55,736 bases of DNA from Mollicutes bacterium (GTDB lineage Bacteria > Bacillota_I > Bacilli_A > Izemoplasmatales > Izemoplasmataceae), in the NCBI GenBank assembly GCA_003554735.1, contig PWHE01000046.1:1-55736 (forward strand), in the 5' to 3' direction. A model generated the notes under the pieces. The model saw only the letters and a program-made list of their open reading frames with translations, was not told the origin of the DNA and did not search any database. Positions 18,885 to 28,573 of the stretch are shown here, one piece after another (position 1 is the stretch's first letter; every line of letters begins with the position of its first letter). Both the position numbers and the translations under genes were made by a program.

Positions 18885-20525
18885 ATGCTTAGCAGAATAA
18901 AGCGGAACATTAACGTGTTCAGCGTCATCAGCGTCATCGCGGCCCTGCTGATTGTGATTCCGATGCTCAACATCCTCCTTGAGGTGTTGAGCCCGCCTTC
19001 GGCGGCCTGGGTGCATATCCGGGAGAATCTACTGAACGCATACATCAGGAATACTTTACTGCTTATCGGCTTTGTGGCCGTTTTTTCCGCTTTACTGGGA
19101 CTTTTTTCCGCATATGTGGTCTCCCGCTTTGAATTCAGGGGAAGAAACCTGCTTTCGTGGATGCTCATCCTTCCCTTGGCCATGCCTTCATACATCGCCG
19201 CCTACATTTATGCGGACATGTTCAGCTACACAGGAACAATCGCCCGTTTCATGCGCAGTGCGAACATCCCGTTGCGTGTGAACATGATGAACCTTTCCGG
19301 GGCGATCTTCATTTTCACCATGACACTCTTTCCTTATGTATACATGATGAGCCGAAGCGCGCTTTCCTCACAAAGCGCATCGTTTTCGGAAAACGCCCGA
19401 TTGCTTGGCGCCAACCGCTTTCGTGTGCTTTCCCGTGTCGTCTTGCCTTTGCTTCGGCCGGCTTTGGTCGCGGGGACCTTGCTTGTTGTGCTTGAGACAC
19501 TCAACGATTACGGCGTGGTCGCCTACTATAACGTCCGGGTCTTCAGCTTCGCCATCTTCAACGCCTGGTTCTCCCTTGGCGATACCACGGCAGCCATTCG
19601 TCTTTCGGGGGTGCTGATGCTGATCGTCTTTGCGATCATCTTCATTGAACGCGCCATCCGGGGGAAACGGCAATACAGCATGCATGTCAAAGGCAAACCG
19701 GTCGAACCCAAAAAACTCAGAGGGATAAGCGCCTTCATCGTCCCTGCGACGCTTTGGCTGATCATGGCGCTCGCCTTCTTCATTCCGCTGGCCCAACTGT
19801 TCTATTATGCGTCATTGACATTCAGTGACGTCATCAACGCGAACTTCATATTCCTGATCATCAACTCGTTGACCCTCGCGATCACCGCGACGGCAATTAC
19901 CGTGTTTGTCGCGCTCATGCTCGCCAACTATAACCGTGGCACCAAAAATCGCTTCAAAAAAGGGCTGCTCAAGGTGACGAACCTCGGCTATGCCATCCCG
20001 GGCGCCGTCATCGCCATCGCCGTGATGCTGTTCGTCCATGGCATCGACCGCACCCTTTACCCCGTCTACCGCCTTTTCAATCCCGATACCGGCCGCCTTG
20101 TGATCTCCTCGACACTGATTATGCTTACCTTCGCTTTTGTGCTCCGCTTCATGGCGATCGGCTATAACAGCATCGAAGCGTCTTATGACAAAGTCGGCGA
20201 GAAGTTCACCGAGGCGTCCTATTCACTCCGGGCAGGCAAACTGCGAACGCTTTTGACCGTCGATGTCCCGATGATCAAGCATGGCCTCATCAGCGCGGCC
20301 ATCATCGTCTTCATCGATGTCATCAAAGAACTGCCGCTTACCTTGATTCTAAGACCGACCAACTATAACACGCTCGCGAGCGAAGTGTTCCGCTACGCCC
20401 GCGAAGAGATGCTCCAGGAAAGTGCCGTTCCGGCGCTCGTGCTGATCGGGGTTGCGACCTTCGCAATCTATTACCTCACCCATTACAATAAAAAAGGAGT
20501 GGCTGCCAATGTACGTGAGAATTGA
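18885..20525 (+). CDS. Iron(III) ABC transporter permease (fused double domain, FbpB-like)
   Basis: Two binding-protein-dependent permease modules; ARLLGANRFRVLSRVVLPLLRPAL and EASYSLRAGKLRTLLTVDVPMIKHGLISA EAA-loop motifs. Confidence 0.92.
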   Translation: MLSRIKRNINVFSVISVIAALLIVIPMLNILLEVLSPPSAAWVHIRENLLNAYIRNTLLLIGFVAVFSALLGLFSAYVVSRFEFRGRNLLSWMLILPLAMPSYIAAYIYADMFSYTGTIARFMRSANIPLRVNMMNLSGAIFIFTMTLFPYVYMMSRSALSSQSASFSENARLLGANRFRVLSRVVLPLLRPALVAGTLLVVLETLNDYGVVAYYNVRVFSFAIFNAWFSLGDTTAAIRLSGVLMLIVFAIIFIERAIRGKRQYSMHVKGKPVEPKKLRGISAFIVPATLWLIMALAFFIPLAQLFYYASLTFSDVINANFIFLIINSLTLAITATAITVFVALMLANYNRGTKNRFKKGLLKVTNLGYAIPGAVIAIAVMLFVHGIDRTLYPVYRLFNPDTGRLVISSTLIMLTFAFVLRFMAIGYNSIEASYDKVGEKFTEASYSLRAGKLRTLLTVDVPMIKHGLISAAIIVFIDVIKELPLTLILRPTNYNTLASEVFRYAREEMLQESAVPALVLIGVATFAIYYLTHYNKKGVAANVREN

Positions 20526-21180
20526 AAGCATTGATTTCGGCTACACAAAGAAACAAACCGTGCTCAAAGATATTTCTTTTTCCATGGTGGAAGGGGAGAT
20601 TGTCGCGATCCTTGGCAGTAGTGGATCCGGTAAGAGCACGCTTTTAAGACTCTTGAGCGGTCTGGAGATTCCCGCCCGAGGCAAAATCGAGATCAACGAA
20701 GAGACATTGTGCAGTGCCGATACCTTCGTTGAATGCGAAAAACGTCATGTCGGCATGGTCTTTCAGGACTATGCGCTGTTTCCGCACATGGACGTCTATA
20801 AAAACATCGCCTTCGGCATCCGGAAGTATCCGAAAGCCCAAAAGAGGCAGCGCGTCATGGAAATGCTCGACCTTATCAATATGGAAGAAAAAATCCATGC
20901 CTACCCGCATGAACTCTCCGGAGGGCAGCAACAACGTATCGCATTGGCTCGTGCCCTTGCGCCCTCACCGGACATCCTATTGCTTGACGAGCCTTTTTCC
21001 AATCTGGATGCCGATCTGAAAATGCGGATTCGTCATGAGTTGCGTACCATTATGAAGAAGTCGGGTATGACCAGCATTTTTGTGACGCATGACTACGATG
21101 ACGCGAAGGACATTGCGGACCGTATTGTCTATCTTGAGAACGGTCGGATCGCTTATGAGGAAAATGTGAGACACCAATAA
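20509..21180 (+). CDS. Iron(III) ABC transporter ATP-binding protein (FbpC-like)
   Basis: GSSGSGKST Walker A, LSGGQQQRIALARAL signature, ILLLDEPFSNLD Walker B, VTHDYDDA; overlaps permease stop. Confidence 0.94.
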   Translation: MYVRIESIDFGYTKKQTVLKDISFSMVEGEIVAILGSSGSGKSTLLRLLSGLEIPARGKIEINEETLCSADTFVECEKRHVGMVFQDYALFPHMDVYKNIAFGIRKYPKAQKRQRVMEMLDLINMEEKIHAYPHELSGGQQQRIALARALAPSPDILLLDEPFSNLDADLKMRIRHELRTIMKKSGMTSIFVTHDYDDAKDIADRIVYLENGRIAYEENVRHQ

Positions 21181-21183
21181 TCC

Positions 21184-21216
21184 ATGCCTTACCCTTGGGG
21201 GGTAAGGTTTTTTATT
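21184..21216 (+). terminator. Rho-independent terminator
   Basis: CCTTACCC-ttgg-GGGGTAAGG + TTTTTT. Confidence 0.85.
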
Positions 21217-21366
21217 TGCCTTGTCCATGCACTTTAAAACAACAATTTAAAATGCGTTTTTAATAGGTTTTTCTTAAAAAGTGGTATATAATTTAAGTGC
21301 ACAAGTTTGATTTCGAACTAAAAAGAAGGGAGTTGTCGATGTTGCTTGTGCATCGACTATAAAAAC

Positions 21367-24300
21367 ATGAAAAAGCGTGTTTTATTGTTTTTCGTTTTAC
21401 TCACACTCACCTTTGTTTTGGCTGCATGTGGCGCTGATGGAGAGATTGGCGAAACCGGTCCGCAAGGTCCGCAAGGCGAAACAGGCGATGTTGGTCCAGA
21501 GGGTCCTGAAGGCCCTGAAGGTCCTGTCGGTCCAGAGGGTCCTGCCGGTCCTGAAGGTCCCGTCGGTCCAGAGGGTCCGATCGGTGAAACCGGACTTTCT
21601 TCGTTTGAAGAATACATCCAGTTATACCCGGGCTATGAGGGCGATTCTGCCCAATGGTTCAAGGATGCCTTTCTTCATCAGAATCTTGTCGTAGAACTCA
21701 CACTGGAATATCTCGATGGATTCACCGAGACCTTTTATTACCTTAATGGTGCGGAGATAGGTCCTTCACCTTACGTTCTCCCTTGGTATCTCGATGATGA
21801 TTTCGAGACACTTGCTGATGATGCGTACATCACAGAAGACAAGACAATCTTTATTGAAGCCGGTAATGTTGTGCAGACTGCGCTCGCCTATGATGATTTC
21901 ACCACTCTGGCTGCCGCGTTGGATGCGGCGGACTTGGTTGATGATTTGCAAGGCGAAGGTCCGTTCACCGTTTTTGCACCGACCGATGCGGCTTTTGACG
22001 CATTGTTGAGTGCACTCGGCATTTCGGCTGAAGACCTTCTTGCAGACGAGGGTCTGGCAGACATCTTGCTGTTCCATGTGCTACCCGGAAAATACGATGC
22101 TGCCACAGTTGTTGAAAACGCACCGCTGTTTATGGACACATTGGAAGGAAGTGCCGTATCGATTATTGTTGAAGATGGCGACGTATTCGTCAACGGCGCT
22201 AAAGTGATCATCGCGGATGTTCCTTCCAGTAACGGAATCATTCATGTCATCGAAGACGTCATTCTTCCTCCGGATGATATCGTGTCAATCGCTGAAGAAG
22301 ATGGCAACTTCACCACACTGCTTGCCGCATTGGAAGCTGCGGAACTGAAGGAAACGCTGGAAGGCCCTGGCAAGTTCACTGTCTTCGCGCCGACTGACGA
22401 TGCGTTTGACGCATTGCTGAGCGCGCTGGATATCGATGCTGCCACTTTGCTCGGGGCTGCCAATCTTGAAAATATTCTACTCTATCATGTGCTCGGGGAT
22501 GCCTATTACTCCAGTGATGTTGTAACGAATGCTCCATTCAGCCTCGAAACACTGGAAGGGGCGGAAGTGGACTTTACGGTCGATGACGGCAAAGCCTTCA
22601 TCAACGGCATTGAAATCGTCATTACCGACATCATTGGTTCAAACGGTGTCATTCATGTGATTGAAGACGTGCTTCTCCCTTATGAAGACGTTGTTGCTAC
22701 AGCCGATTCATATGGATCGTTTGAGACGTTGCTTGCCGCACTTGAAGCGGCCGAACTGACTTCCGCTTTGCAAGGCGAAGGTCCGTTCACCGTTTTTGCA
22801 CCGACTGATGACGCTTTTGATGCACTTCTCAGTGCGCTTGACATTGATGCCGAAACGTTGCTCGCTGTTGAAAATCTCGATGATATTCTCCTTTATCACG
22901 TACTGAGCGGAGCGGTTTATGCTGAATACGTGATTGACAATGCACCATTTGATGTCTCAACCCTTGAAGGCAGCGATGTCGAATTCACGCTTGATAATGG
23001 CGCAGCCTTCATCAACGGCATCGAAATCATTATGACCGACATCATCACTCCGAATGGAGTCATCCACGTGATTGATGGTGTCCTCCTACCGCTTGAAGAC
23101 ATCATCGATACCGCAGAAGCGGCCGGTGATTTTGACACTTTGCTCGCCGCTTTGGATGAAGCCGAACTGACTGCCACACTGCAAGGCGAAGGCCCATTCA
23201 CTGTGTTCGCTCCGACCGATGCGGCATTTGACGCGTTGATGAGTGATCTCGAGTTGACTGTTGAGGAACTGCTTGACCTTGAAAATCTTTCTGATATTCT
23301 GCTCTATCATGTGCTCGGCGATGCGTATTACTCGACCGATGTCGTAGCAAACGCGCCATTCAGCCTTGAAACTGTTGAGGGTACCGTTGTTCACTTCACG
23401 GTGGATGAAGGCACCGCCTACATCAACGGTGTTGAAATCGTTGTGACCAACATCCTTACCACCAACGGTGTGATTCACGTAATCGAAGAAGTGCTCCTGC
23501 CGCTTGAAGATATCGTCGCGACCGCGGAAGCGGCCGGCGACTTTGACACTTTGCTCGCCGCGCTGGAAGAAGCCGAGCTGACTGCCACACTTCAAGGCGA
23601 AGGACCTTTCACCGTCTTCGCACCGACGGACGAGGCATTCAATGATCTCCTGACTGCGCTCGATATTGACGCCGCCACCCTGTTGGCCGCCGATAACCTG
23701 GCAGACATTTTGCTTTATCATGTGCTTGGCGATGCCTACTATGCCTCTGATCTTGTTGGGGAAGCCTCATCCAGTCTAACCACACTCGAAGGCTCTGACA
23801 TTGTTATCACTGTGGATGATGGCATAGTCTTTATCAATGGCATTGAAGTCGTCATTGTCAACGTTTACACCTCAAACGGCATTATTCATGTCATCGAAGA
23901 AGTGCTCCTGCCGCTTGAGGACATCGTCGCGACCGCGGAAGCGGCCGGTGATTTTGACACTTTGCTCGCCGCTTTGGATGAAGCCGAACTGACTGAAACG
24001 CTTCAAGGCGATGGACCGTTCACCGTTTTCGCTCCGACCGACGCAGCATTCGACGCGTTGATGAGTGAGCTTGGATTGACTGTTGAGGAACTGCTTGACC
24101 TTGAGAACCTTTCTGATATTCTGCTCTATCATGTGCTCGGCGATGCGTATTACTCGACCGATGTCGTAGCAAACGCGCCCTTCAGCCTTGAAACCGTTGA
24201 AGGCACTGTCGTGTACTTTACGGTTGATGAAGGCACCGCCTACATCAACGGCATTGAAATCGTTGTGACCAACATCTTCACTTCAAACGGTGTGATTCAC

Positions 24301-25158
24301 GTGATCGAAGAAGTGCTCCTCCCGCTTGAGGACATCGTCGCGACCGCGGAAGCGGCCGGCGACTTTGACACTTTGCTCGCCGCTGTGGATGAAGCCGAAC
24401 TGACAACCGCTCTGCAAGGCGAAGGGCCTTTCACCGTCTTCGCACCGACGGACGCTGCGTTTGATGCACTCCTCGCGGAATTGGATATCGACGCAGAAAC
24501 ACTGCTTGGTGTTGATAACCTTGCAGACATTCTGCTCTATCATGTCATCAGTGGTGAATATTTCGCCTCACAAGTAGTAGACGGAGCGCCATTCAGTCTC
24601 GAGACCCTTGAAGGCTCCGAGGTTGAGTTCACATTGGATAACGGAAGCGTCTTTATCAACGGCGTTGAAATCATTGTGACCAACATCTACACTTCAAACG
24701 GCATCATTCATGTCATCGAAGAAGTGCTCCTGCCGCTTGAGGACATCGTCGCGACCCTGGAAGCCTACGGTGATTTTGACACTTTGCTCGCCGCTTTGGA
24801 TGAAGCCGAACTGACTGAAACGCTTCAAGGCGATGGACCGTTCACCGTGTTCGCTCCGACCGATGCGGCATTTGACGCGTTGATGAGTGATCTCGAGTTG
24901 ACTGTTGAGGAACTGTTGGACCTTGAAAACCTTGATGAAATCCTGCTCTACCACGTGCTTGGTGACGCTTATTACTCAACCGATGTGCTTGACTTGGCAC
25001 CGGTAAGTATCGAATCATTGGAAGGCAGCAACCTTGACTTCACCGTTGATGACGGAACTGTCTTAGTCAACGACGTCGAGGTTGTCACGACCGATATTCT
25101 CACCACCAACGGTGTCATTCATGTCATTGAAGAAGTATTGCTACCTCCTGAAGAATAG
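21367..25158 (+). CDS. Lipoprotein with collagen-like Gly-X-Y stalk and eight fasciclin (FAS1) domains
   Basis: Lipobox [55 protein letters not shown]; eight copies of TLLAALxxAEL..[20 protein letters not shown]...ILLYHV...INGIEI...[13 protein letters not shown]. Confidence 0.95.
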   Translation: MKKRVLLFFVLLTLTFVLAACGADGEIGETGPQGPQGETGDVGPEGPEGPEGPVGPEGPAGPEGPVGPEGPIGETGLSSFEEYIQLYPGYEGDSAQWFKDAFLHQNLVVELTLEYLDGFTETFYYLNGAEIGPSPYVLPWYLDDDFETLADDAYITEDKTIFIEAGNVVQTALAYDDFTTLAAALDAADLVDDLQGEGPFTVFAPTDAAFDALLSALGISAEDLLADEGLADILLFHVLPGKYDAATVVENAPLFMDTLEGSAVSIIVEDGDVFVNGAKVIIADVPSSNGIIHVIEDVILPPDDIVSIAEEDGNFTTLLAALEAAELKETLEGPGKFTVFAPTDDAFDALLSALDIDAATLLGAANLENILLYHVLGDAYYSSDVVTNAPFSLETLEGAEVDFTVDDGKAFINGIEIVITDIIGSNGVIHVIEDVLLPYEDVVATADSYGSFETLLAALEAAELTSALQGEGPFTVFAPTDDAFDALLSALDIDAETLLAVENLDDILLYHVLSGAVYAEYVIDNAPFDVSTLEGSDVEFTLDNGAAFINGIEIIMTDIITPNGVIHVIDGVLLPLEDIIDTAEAAGDFDTLLAALDEAELTATLQGEGPFTVFAPTDAAFDALMSDLELTVEELLDLENLSDILLYHVLGDAYYSTDVVANAPFSLETVEGTVVHFTVDEGTAYINGVEIVVTNILTTNGVIHVIEEVLLPLEDIVATAEAAGDFDTLLAALEEAELTATLQGEGPFTVFAPTDEAFNDLLTALDIDAATLLAADNLADILLYHVLGDAYYASDLVGEASSSLTTLEGSDIVITVDDGIVFINGIEVVIVNVYTSNGIIHVIEEVLLPLEDIVATAEAAGDFDTLLAALDEAELTETLQGDGPFTVFAPTDAAFDALMSELGLTVEELLDLENLSDILLYHVLGDAYYSTDVVANAPFSLETVEGTVVYFTVDEGTAYINGIEIVVTNIFTSNGVIHVIEEVLLPLEDIVATAEAAGDFDTLLAAVDEAELTTALQGEGPFTVFAPTDAAFDALLAELDIDAETLLGVDNLADILLYHVISGEYFASQVVDGAPFSLETLEGSEVEFTLDNGSVFINGVEIIVTNIYTSNGIIHVIEEVLLPLEDIVATLEAYGDFDTLLAALDEAELTETLQGDGPFTVFAPTDAAFDALMSDLELTVEELLDLENLDEILLYHVLGDAYYSTDVLDLAPVSIESLEGSNLDFTVDDGTVLVNDVEVVTTDILTTNGVIHVIEEVLLPPEE
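21880..25158 (+). repeat. Eight coding tandem repeats of about 411 nt (137 aa), last five precisely spaced
   Basis: GCGGCCGG landmark at 23119, 23530, 23941, 24352, each 411 nt apart. Confidence 0.92.
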
Positions 25159-25187
25159 GATGTGTTCTTCGCATAAGTCTTATTCAG

Positions 25188-25222
25188 ACCCGGCCTGTGA
25201 AAACAGGCCGGGTTTTCTTTCG
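25188..25222 (+). terminator. Rho-independent terminator
   Basis: ACCCGGCCTGT-gaaa-ACAGGCCGGGT + TTTC. Confidence 0.85.
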
Positions 25223-25298
25223 CTCTATCCAAACACGCTGTATTCGTTTATAATGAGGAACGTGATACTTTATTTAAGACAATGAAAGGATGAAGAAA

Positions 25299-25709
25299 AT
25301 GGACATTCGGTTACTCCAAACGTTTGATTTCAAGGCATTGGCATCCCTTTATGATGATGCGGGATGGTCGCTTTATCTCAAGGACATGGACGCTTTCAAA
25401 AGGATGTTCGCGGCTTCACATAGTGTGTATGGCGCTTTTGAAGACAATCGCCTTATCGGCACGGTCCGAAGTCTCTCTGATACGGCTCATATCCTTTATA
25501 TCCAGGACATCATCGTCCATTCGGACCACCGCCGAAAAGGCATAGGCAAAGCGTTGCTCAGCCGTATCGTTGAAGACAACGCCTCGATCCGCCAGAAGGT
25601 TTTGATCACGGATTCGGATGATGCGGGTGCCGGAGCTTTTTATGAGGCGGTCGGATTTAAACGAAGCGGTGATCTTTCCACTGTGTGCTATCTTCGCTAC
25701 GACCATTAA
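25299..25709 (+). CDS. GNAT family N-acetyltransferase
   Basis: LYIQDIIVHSDHRRKGIGKALLSRIVED motif A; GAGAFYEAVGFKR. Confidence 0.9.
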   Translation: MDIRLLQTFDFKALASLYDDAGWSLYLKDMDAFKRMFAASHSVYGAFEDNRLIGTVRSLSDTAHILYIQDIIVHSDHRRKGIGKALLSRIVEDNASIRQKVLITDSDDAGAGAFYEAVGFKRSGDLSTVCYLRYDH

Positions 25710-25735
25710 AAAGTCTCGCTTGCGAGGCTTTTTAT
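25707..25735 (+). terminator. Rho-independent terminator
   Basis: AAAAAGTCTCGC-tt-GCGAGGCTTTTT. Confidence 0.75.
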
Positions 25736-25768
25736 GTGTTAGAATACTACTATAAAGGGGTTGATCGA

Positions 25769-26701
25769 ATGAAACGCAAAACGTTCTGGGTTTCCATCAT
25801 CATCGGCATGGTGATTTTATTGTTGCTGGTCCTTGCGTCGCATGTCATCAGTGTCGGCGAGCGCCTTTCCGGTATTCACATCGCGCTTGAATACGCTTTT
25901 TACGTCCTTGCGCTTCTGATTGTGTGGCTGCTTGTGCTGAATCCGATCCGTGTCATCTTCATGGCACCGACGTTTTCAATCGACGCGCTCGATTCCGACC
26001 AAAGCACGCGCACATACAAACGCGCCGCCAAAACTATGCTCAAACTTGACTACCTGAGTGATGAGGAGCGCACGCTGCTCAACGACCACATCAAAGATCC
26101 CGATAACCTGCGTGAATCGATTCAGACGGTTTTCTCCGGCTCCATCAAAAAAGAGGTGGACAAAACCATCATTCACTACTCGCAAAGCGTGCTTCTTACC
26201 ACCGCGGTGAGTCAAAACGGGAATCTCGACATGCTTGCGGTCATCTTCACCAACATCCGCATGATCATGCGAATCACCAAAAAATGCGGGTTCCGCCCCT
26301 CTTACATGCATCTTGCCAAACTGTCCATCAACGTCGCGGTCACCGCGATGATCGCCGAAGGGCTTGAAGACGTCGATATCAACGAGGCCCTGCCTTCTCG
26401 CGTGGGCGATACAATCCGTGACATTCCGGTGGTAAGAGGCATGACCAACAGCGTTTTTCAAGGCATTTCAAACGGCATGCTCACCTGCCGCATCGGCATC
26501 GTCACACGCAAATACCTCTTCCAAGACAGCAAACTTCATTCGCCACGCAAGATCCGTATTGAAGCCTACAAGGAAAGTTTCCGCCTCATGCCCCAGATCA
26601 TTTCGGGCGGTCTCGCGAACTTCCCCAAAGGCATCGTCAACTATATGATCAAACCATTCTTCAAAAACCCGTTCACCAAGAAAGGATATGAAAATGAATG
26701 A
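25769..26701 (+). CDS. DUF697-like membrane protein
   Basis: Two N-terminal TM segments then SIKKEVDKTIIHYSQSVLLTTAVSQNGNLDMLAVIFTNIRMIMRITKKCGFRPSYMHLAKLSINVAVTAMIAEGLED. Confidence 0.65.
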   Translation: MKRKTFWVSIIIGMVILLLLVLASHVISVGERLSGIHIALEYAFYVLALLIVWLLVLNPIRVIFMAPTFSIDALDSDQSTRTYKRAAKTMLKLDYLSDEERTLLNDHIKDPDNLRESIQTVFSGSIKKEVDKTIIHYSQSVLLTTAVSQNGNLDMLAVIFTNIRMIMRITKKCGFRPSYMHLAKLSINVAVTAMIAEGLEDVDINEALPSRVGDTIRDIPVVRGMTNSVFQGISNGMLTCRIGIVTRKYLFQDSKLHSPRKIRIEAYKESFRLMPQIISGGLANFPKGIVNYMIKPFFKNPFTKKGYENE

Positions 26702-27923
26702 CAAAAGCCTGATCCTCTACGCGCGCCTCGTGCTCTTCAGGGGTGTCAACCTCAAGGAGGACGAAGACCTGGTCATCAACGCCCCCATCACCGCCCAGGA
26801 TTTTGTACGCGCGCTCACCCAAGAAGCCTATAAGACCTTCAAAAGCGGAAACGTCCATGTTAACTGGCAAGATCCCGTCCTCTCACGCATCGCCTATCTT
26901 CACGCCAAAGACCAGGTGCTTGAGGATGTACCCGAATACATTTTCGACCGGATCCGCAACACGCTGAACCGTAAAGCCGCATTCCTGACCATCTCTTCGA
27001 GCTTTCCGGGACTGATGGCCAACATCGATCAAAAACGCATCCAGAAAGCCCAAAAAGCGATGGGGTCGAAAATGCGCCCCTACCAGGAAGAAATCGCCAA
27101 GACGGCCAAATGGTCCGTCGCCGCCTATCCATGCATCCCTTGGGCCAAGAAAGTGTTTCCCGACATGGAGGATTCGGATGCGCTCATGCAGCTGCATGAA
27201 GACATCGTCACCATCATGCGCCTTGACGAGGAAAAGCCGATCGATGCCTGGACCAAGCATCTCAACGCTCTCGAACAAAAACGCCGGAAACTCAACGAAT
27301 ATCGTTTCCGCCGTCTCGAATACAAGGGCGAAGGCACTGACCTCACCGTCGAACTCCCTGAGAAGCACATCTGGGTAAGCGGTGCGCAAAAGCGTGGTGA
27401 CGACGTGTTCCTGCCGAACATGCCCACCGAAGAAGTTTTCACCGCTCCGCTTAAAACCGGGGTCAACGGCAGGGTCCGGGTGACCAAGCCGCTCAACGTC
27501 CGCGGCACGCTGATCCAGCCGTTTTCCATGACGTTCAAATACGGCGAAGTCGTCGAAATCAAAAGCGACGAAAAAGACAAGATCGAAAAAATCATCTCCT
27601 TGGACAAAGGTGCCCGTTTCCTTGGCGAAGTGGCCCTTGTCCCCAAAGAGAGCACGATCAACCAACTCGGTAGAATCTATTACAACACGCTGCTCGATGA
27701 GAATGCGACATGTCACTTCGCTTTCGGGAACGCTTATCCGATGAGCGTCAAGGACAAAGGGAAGAACGTCCAGGAAATCGTTGAGCGCAACAACATCAAC
27801 CGTTCGATGATTCATATCGACTTCATGGTCGGCGATGAGACCCTCGACATCGTCGGCATCAAAGAAGACGGCGAGCGCGTCCCCATTTTTGAAAAAGGGA
27901 CCTGGGCGTCTTCATTCAAATGA
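26694..27923 (+). CDS. M29 family aminopeptidase (AmpS/aminopeptidase T-like)
   Basis: LILYARLVLFRGVNLKEDEDLVINAPI; LPEKHIWVSGAQKRGDDVFLPNMPTEEVFTAPLKTGVNGRV; YYNTLLDENATCHFAFGNAYP; HIDFMVGDETLDIVG. Confidence 0.88.
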   Translation: MNDKSLILYARLVLFRGVNLKEDEDLVINAPITAQDFVRALTQEAYKTFKSGNVHVNWQDPVLSRIAYLHAKDQVLEDVPEYIFDRIRNTLNRKAAFLTISSSFPGLMANIDQKRIQKAQKAMGSKMRPYQEEIAKTAKWSVAAYPCIPWAKKVFPDMEDSDALMQLHEDIVTIMRLDEEKPIDAWTKHLNALEQKRRKLNEYRFRRLEYKGEGTDLTVELPEKHIWVSGAQKRGDDVFLPNMPTEEVFTAPLKTGVNGRVRVTKPLNVRGTLIQPFSMTFKYGEVVEIKSDEKDKIEKIISLDKGARFLGEVALVPKESTINQLGRIYYNTLLDENATCHFAFGNAYPMSVKDKGKNVQEIVERNNINRSMIHIDFMVGDETLDIVGIKEDGERVPIFEKGTWASSFK

Positions 27924-27926
27924 ATC

Positions 27927-27964
27927 AAAAAAGACCCGATTTTTAAAAATCGGGTCTTTTTGAT
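27927..27964 (+). terminator. Rho-independent terminator
   Basis: AAAAAGACCCGATTTTT-AAAAATCGGGTCTTTTT. Confidence 0.9.
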
Positions 27965-27984
27965 GCACGGTGTTAAAGAAAGCT

Positions 27985-28470
27985 TCAGGGATTCGGATTG
28001 AGCCAGTCGGGCATATCATAAGGGACCCCGTCGTTATTGGAGCGCCCGGGACTGATGTGGTTACGGTCGAAAAACACCCAGTGTTCGCTGCCATCGTGCT
28101 GGCGTCCATACGATACATTGCGTGGGACATTGACCGGCATGGTCTGGTCAATGAGCGTCATCGGGTCGCGTGCTGTCAAAATCAGCGCTTCACCGGAGTG
28201 TGCGATGCCGAAATTGGTATGTAGCTCGCCCCCGGCGGCGACGTTGCTTTTCCCCGAAGCCCACACCAGCAGGTAACCGTGTGGCGGAATGAATGTGTTT
28301 TCGGGAAATTGCCAGCGGAATGGGTTTTCATGTGGCGGGGAAGCTGGTTCTTCGCGCAATACCATGTGGCGATCGTATCCGCCATTGTCGTCACACTGAC
28401 CGCCACCCCGTTCATTCATGCCCTTCTTACAAGAAACAAACCTGCAGAAGGTACTGTTGGCAAAGACTCC
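27985..28470 (-). pseudogene. Remnant of a lamin-tail-domain (LTD) protein lacking its N-terminal part
   Basis: ENPFRWQFPENTFIPPHGYLLVWASGKSNVAAGGELHTNFGIAHSGEALILTARD...PRNVSYGR is LTD-like; upstream in-frame sequence is not LTD-like and no convincing start. Confidence 0.6.
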
Positions 28471-28495
28471 TGACCTACGTGTCAATGAGCATCCA

Positions 28496-28545
28496 TAAAA
28501 AGAACCGCCCGTGCCTTTCGGACCGGGCGGTTCGCTTTTTTTATG
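28496..28545 (-). terminator. Bidirectional-looking terminator hairpin between LTD remnant and photolyase-like gene
   Basis: GAACCGCCCG-tgcctttcgga-CCGGGCGGTTC with A/T runs on both sides. Confidence 0.75.
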
Positions 28546-28573
28546 GTTCAGATGAACGGTCGTCAGAGGCTGT

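Noticed and set aside
21880-25158. Regular repeats resembling an array (CRISPR-like or satellite)
   Set aside because: Repeats are 411 nt, fully coding, in frame and correspond to FAS1 domains.
26883-27815. 310-aa antisense ORF opposite the M29 aminopeptidase
   Set aside because: Shadow ORF; sense strand has clear family motifs and operon context.
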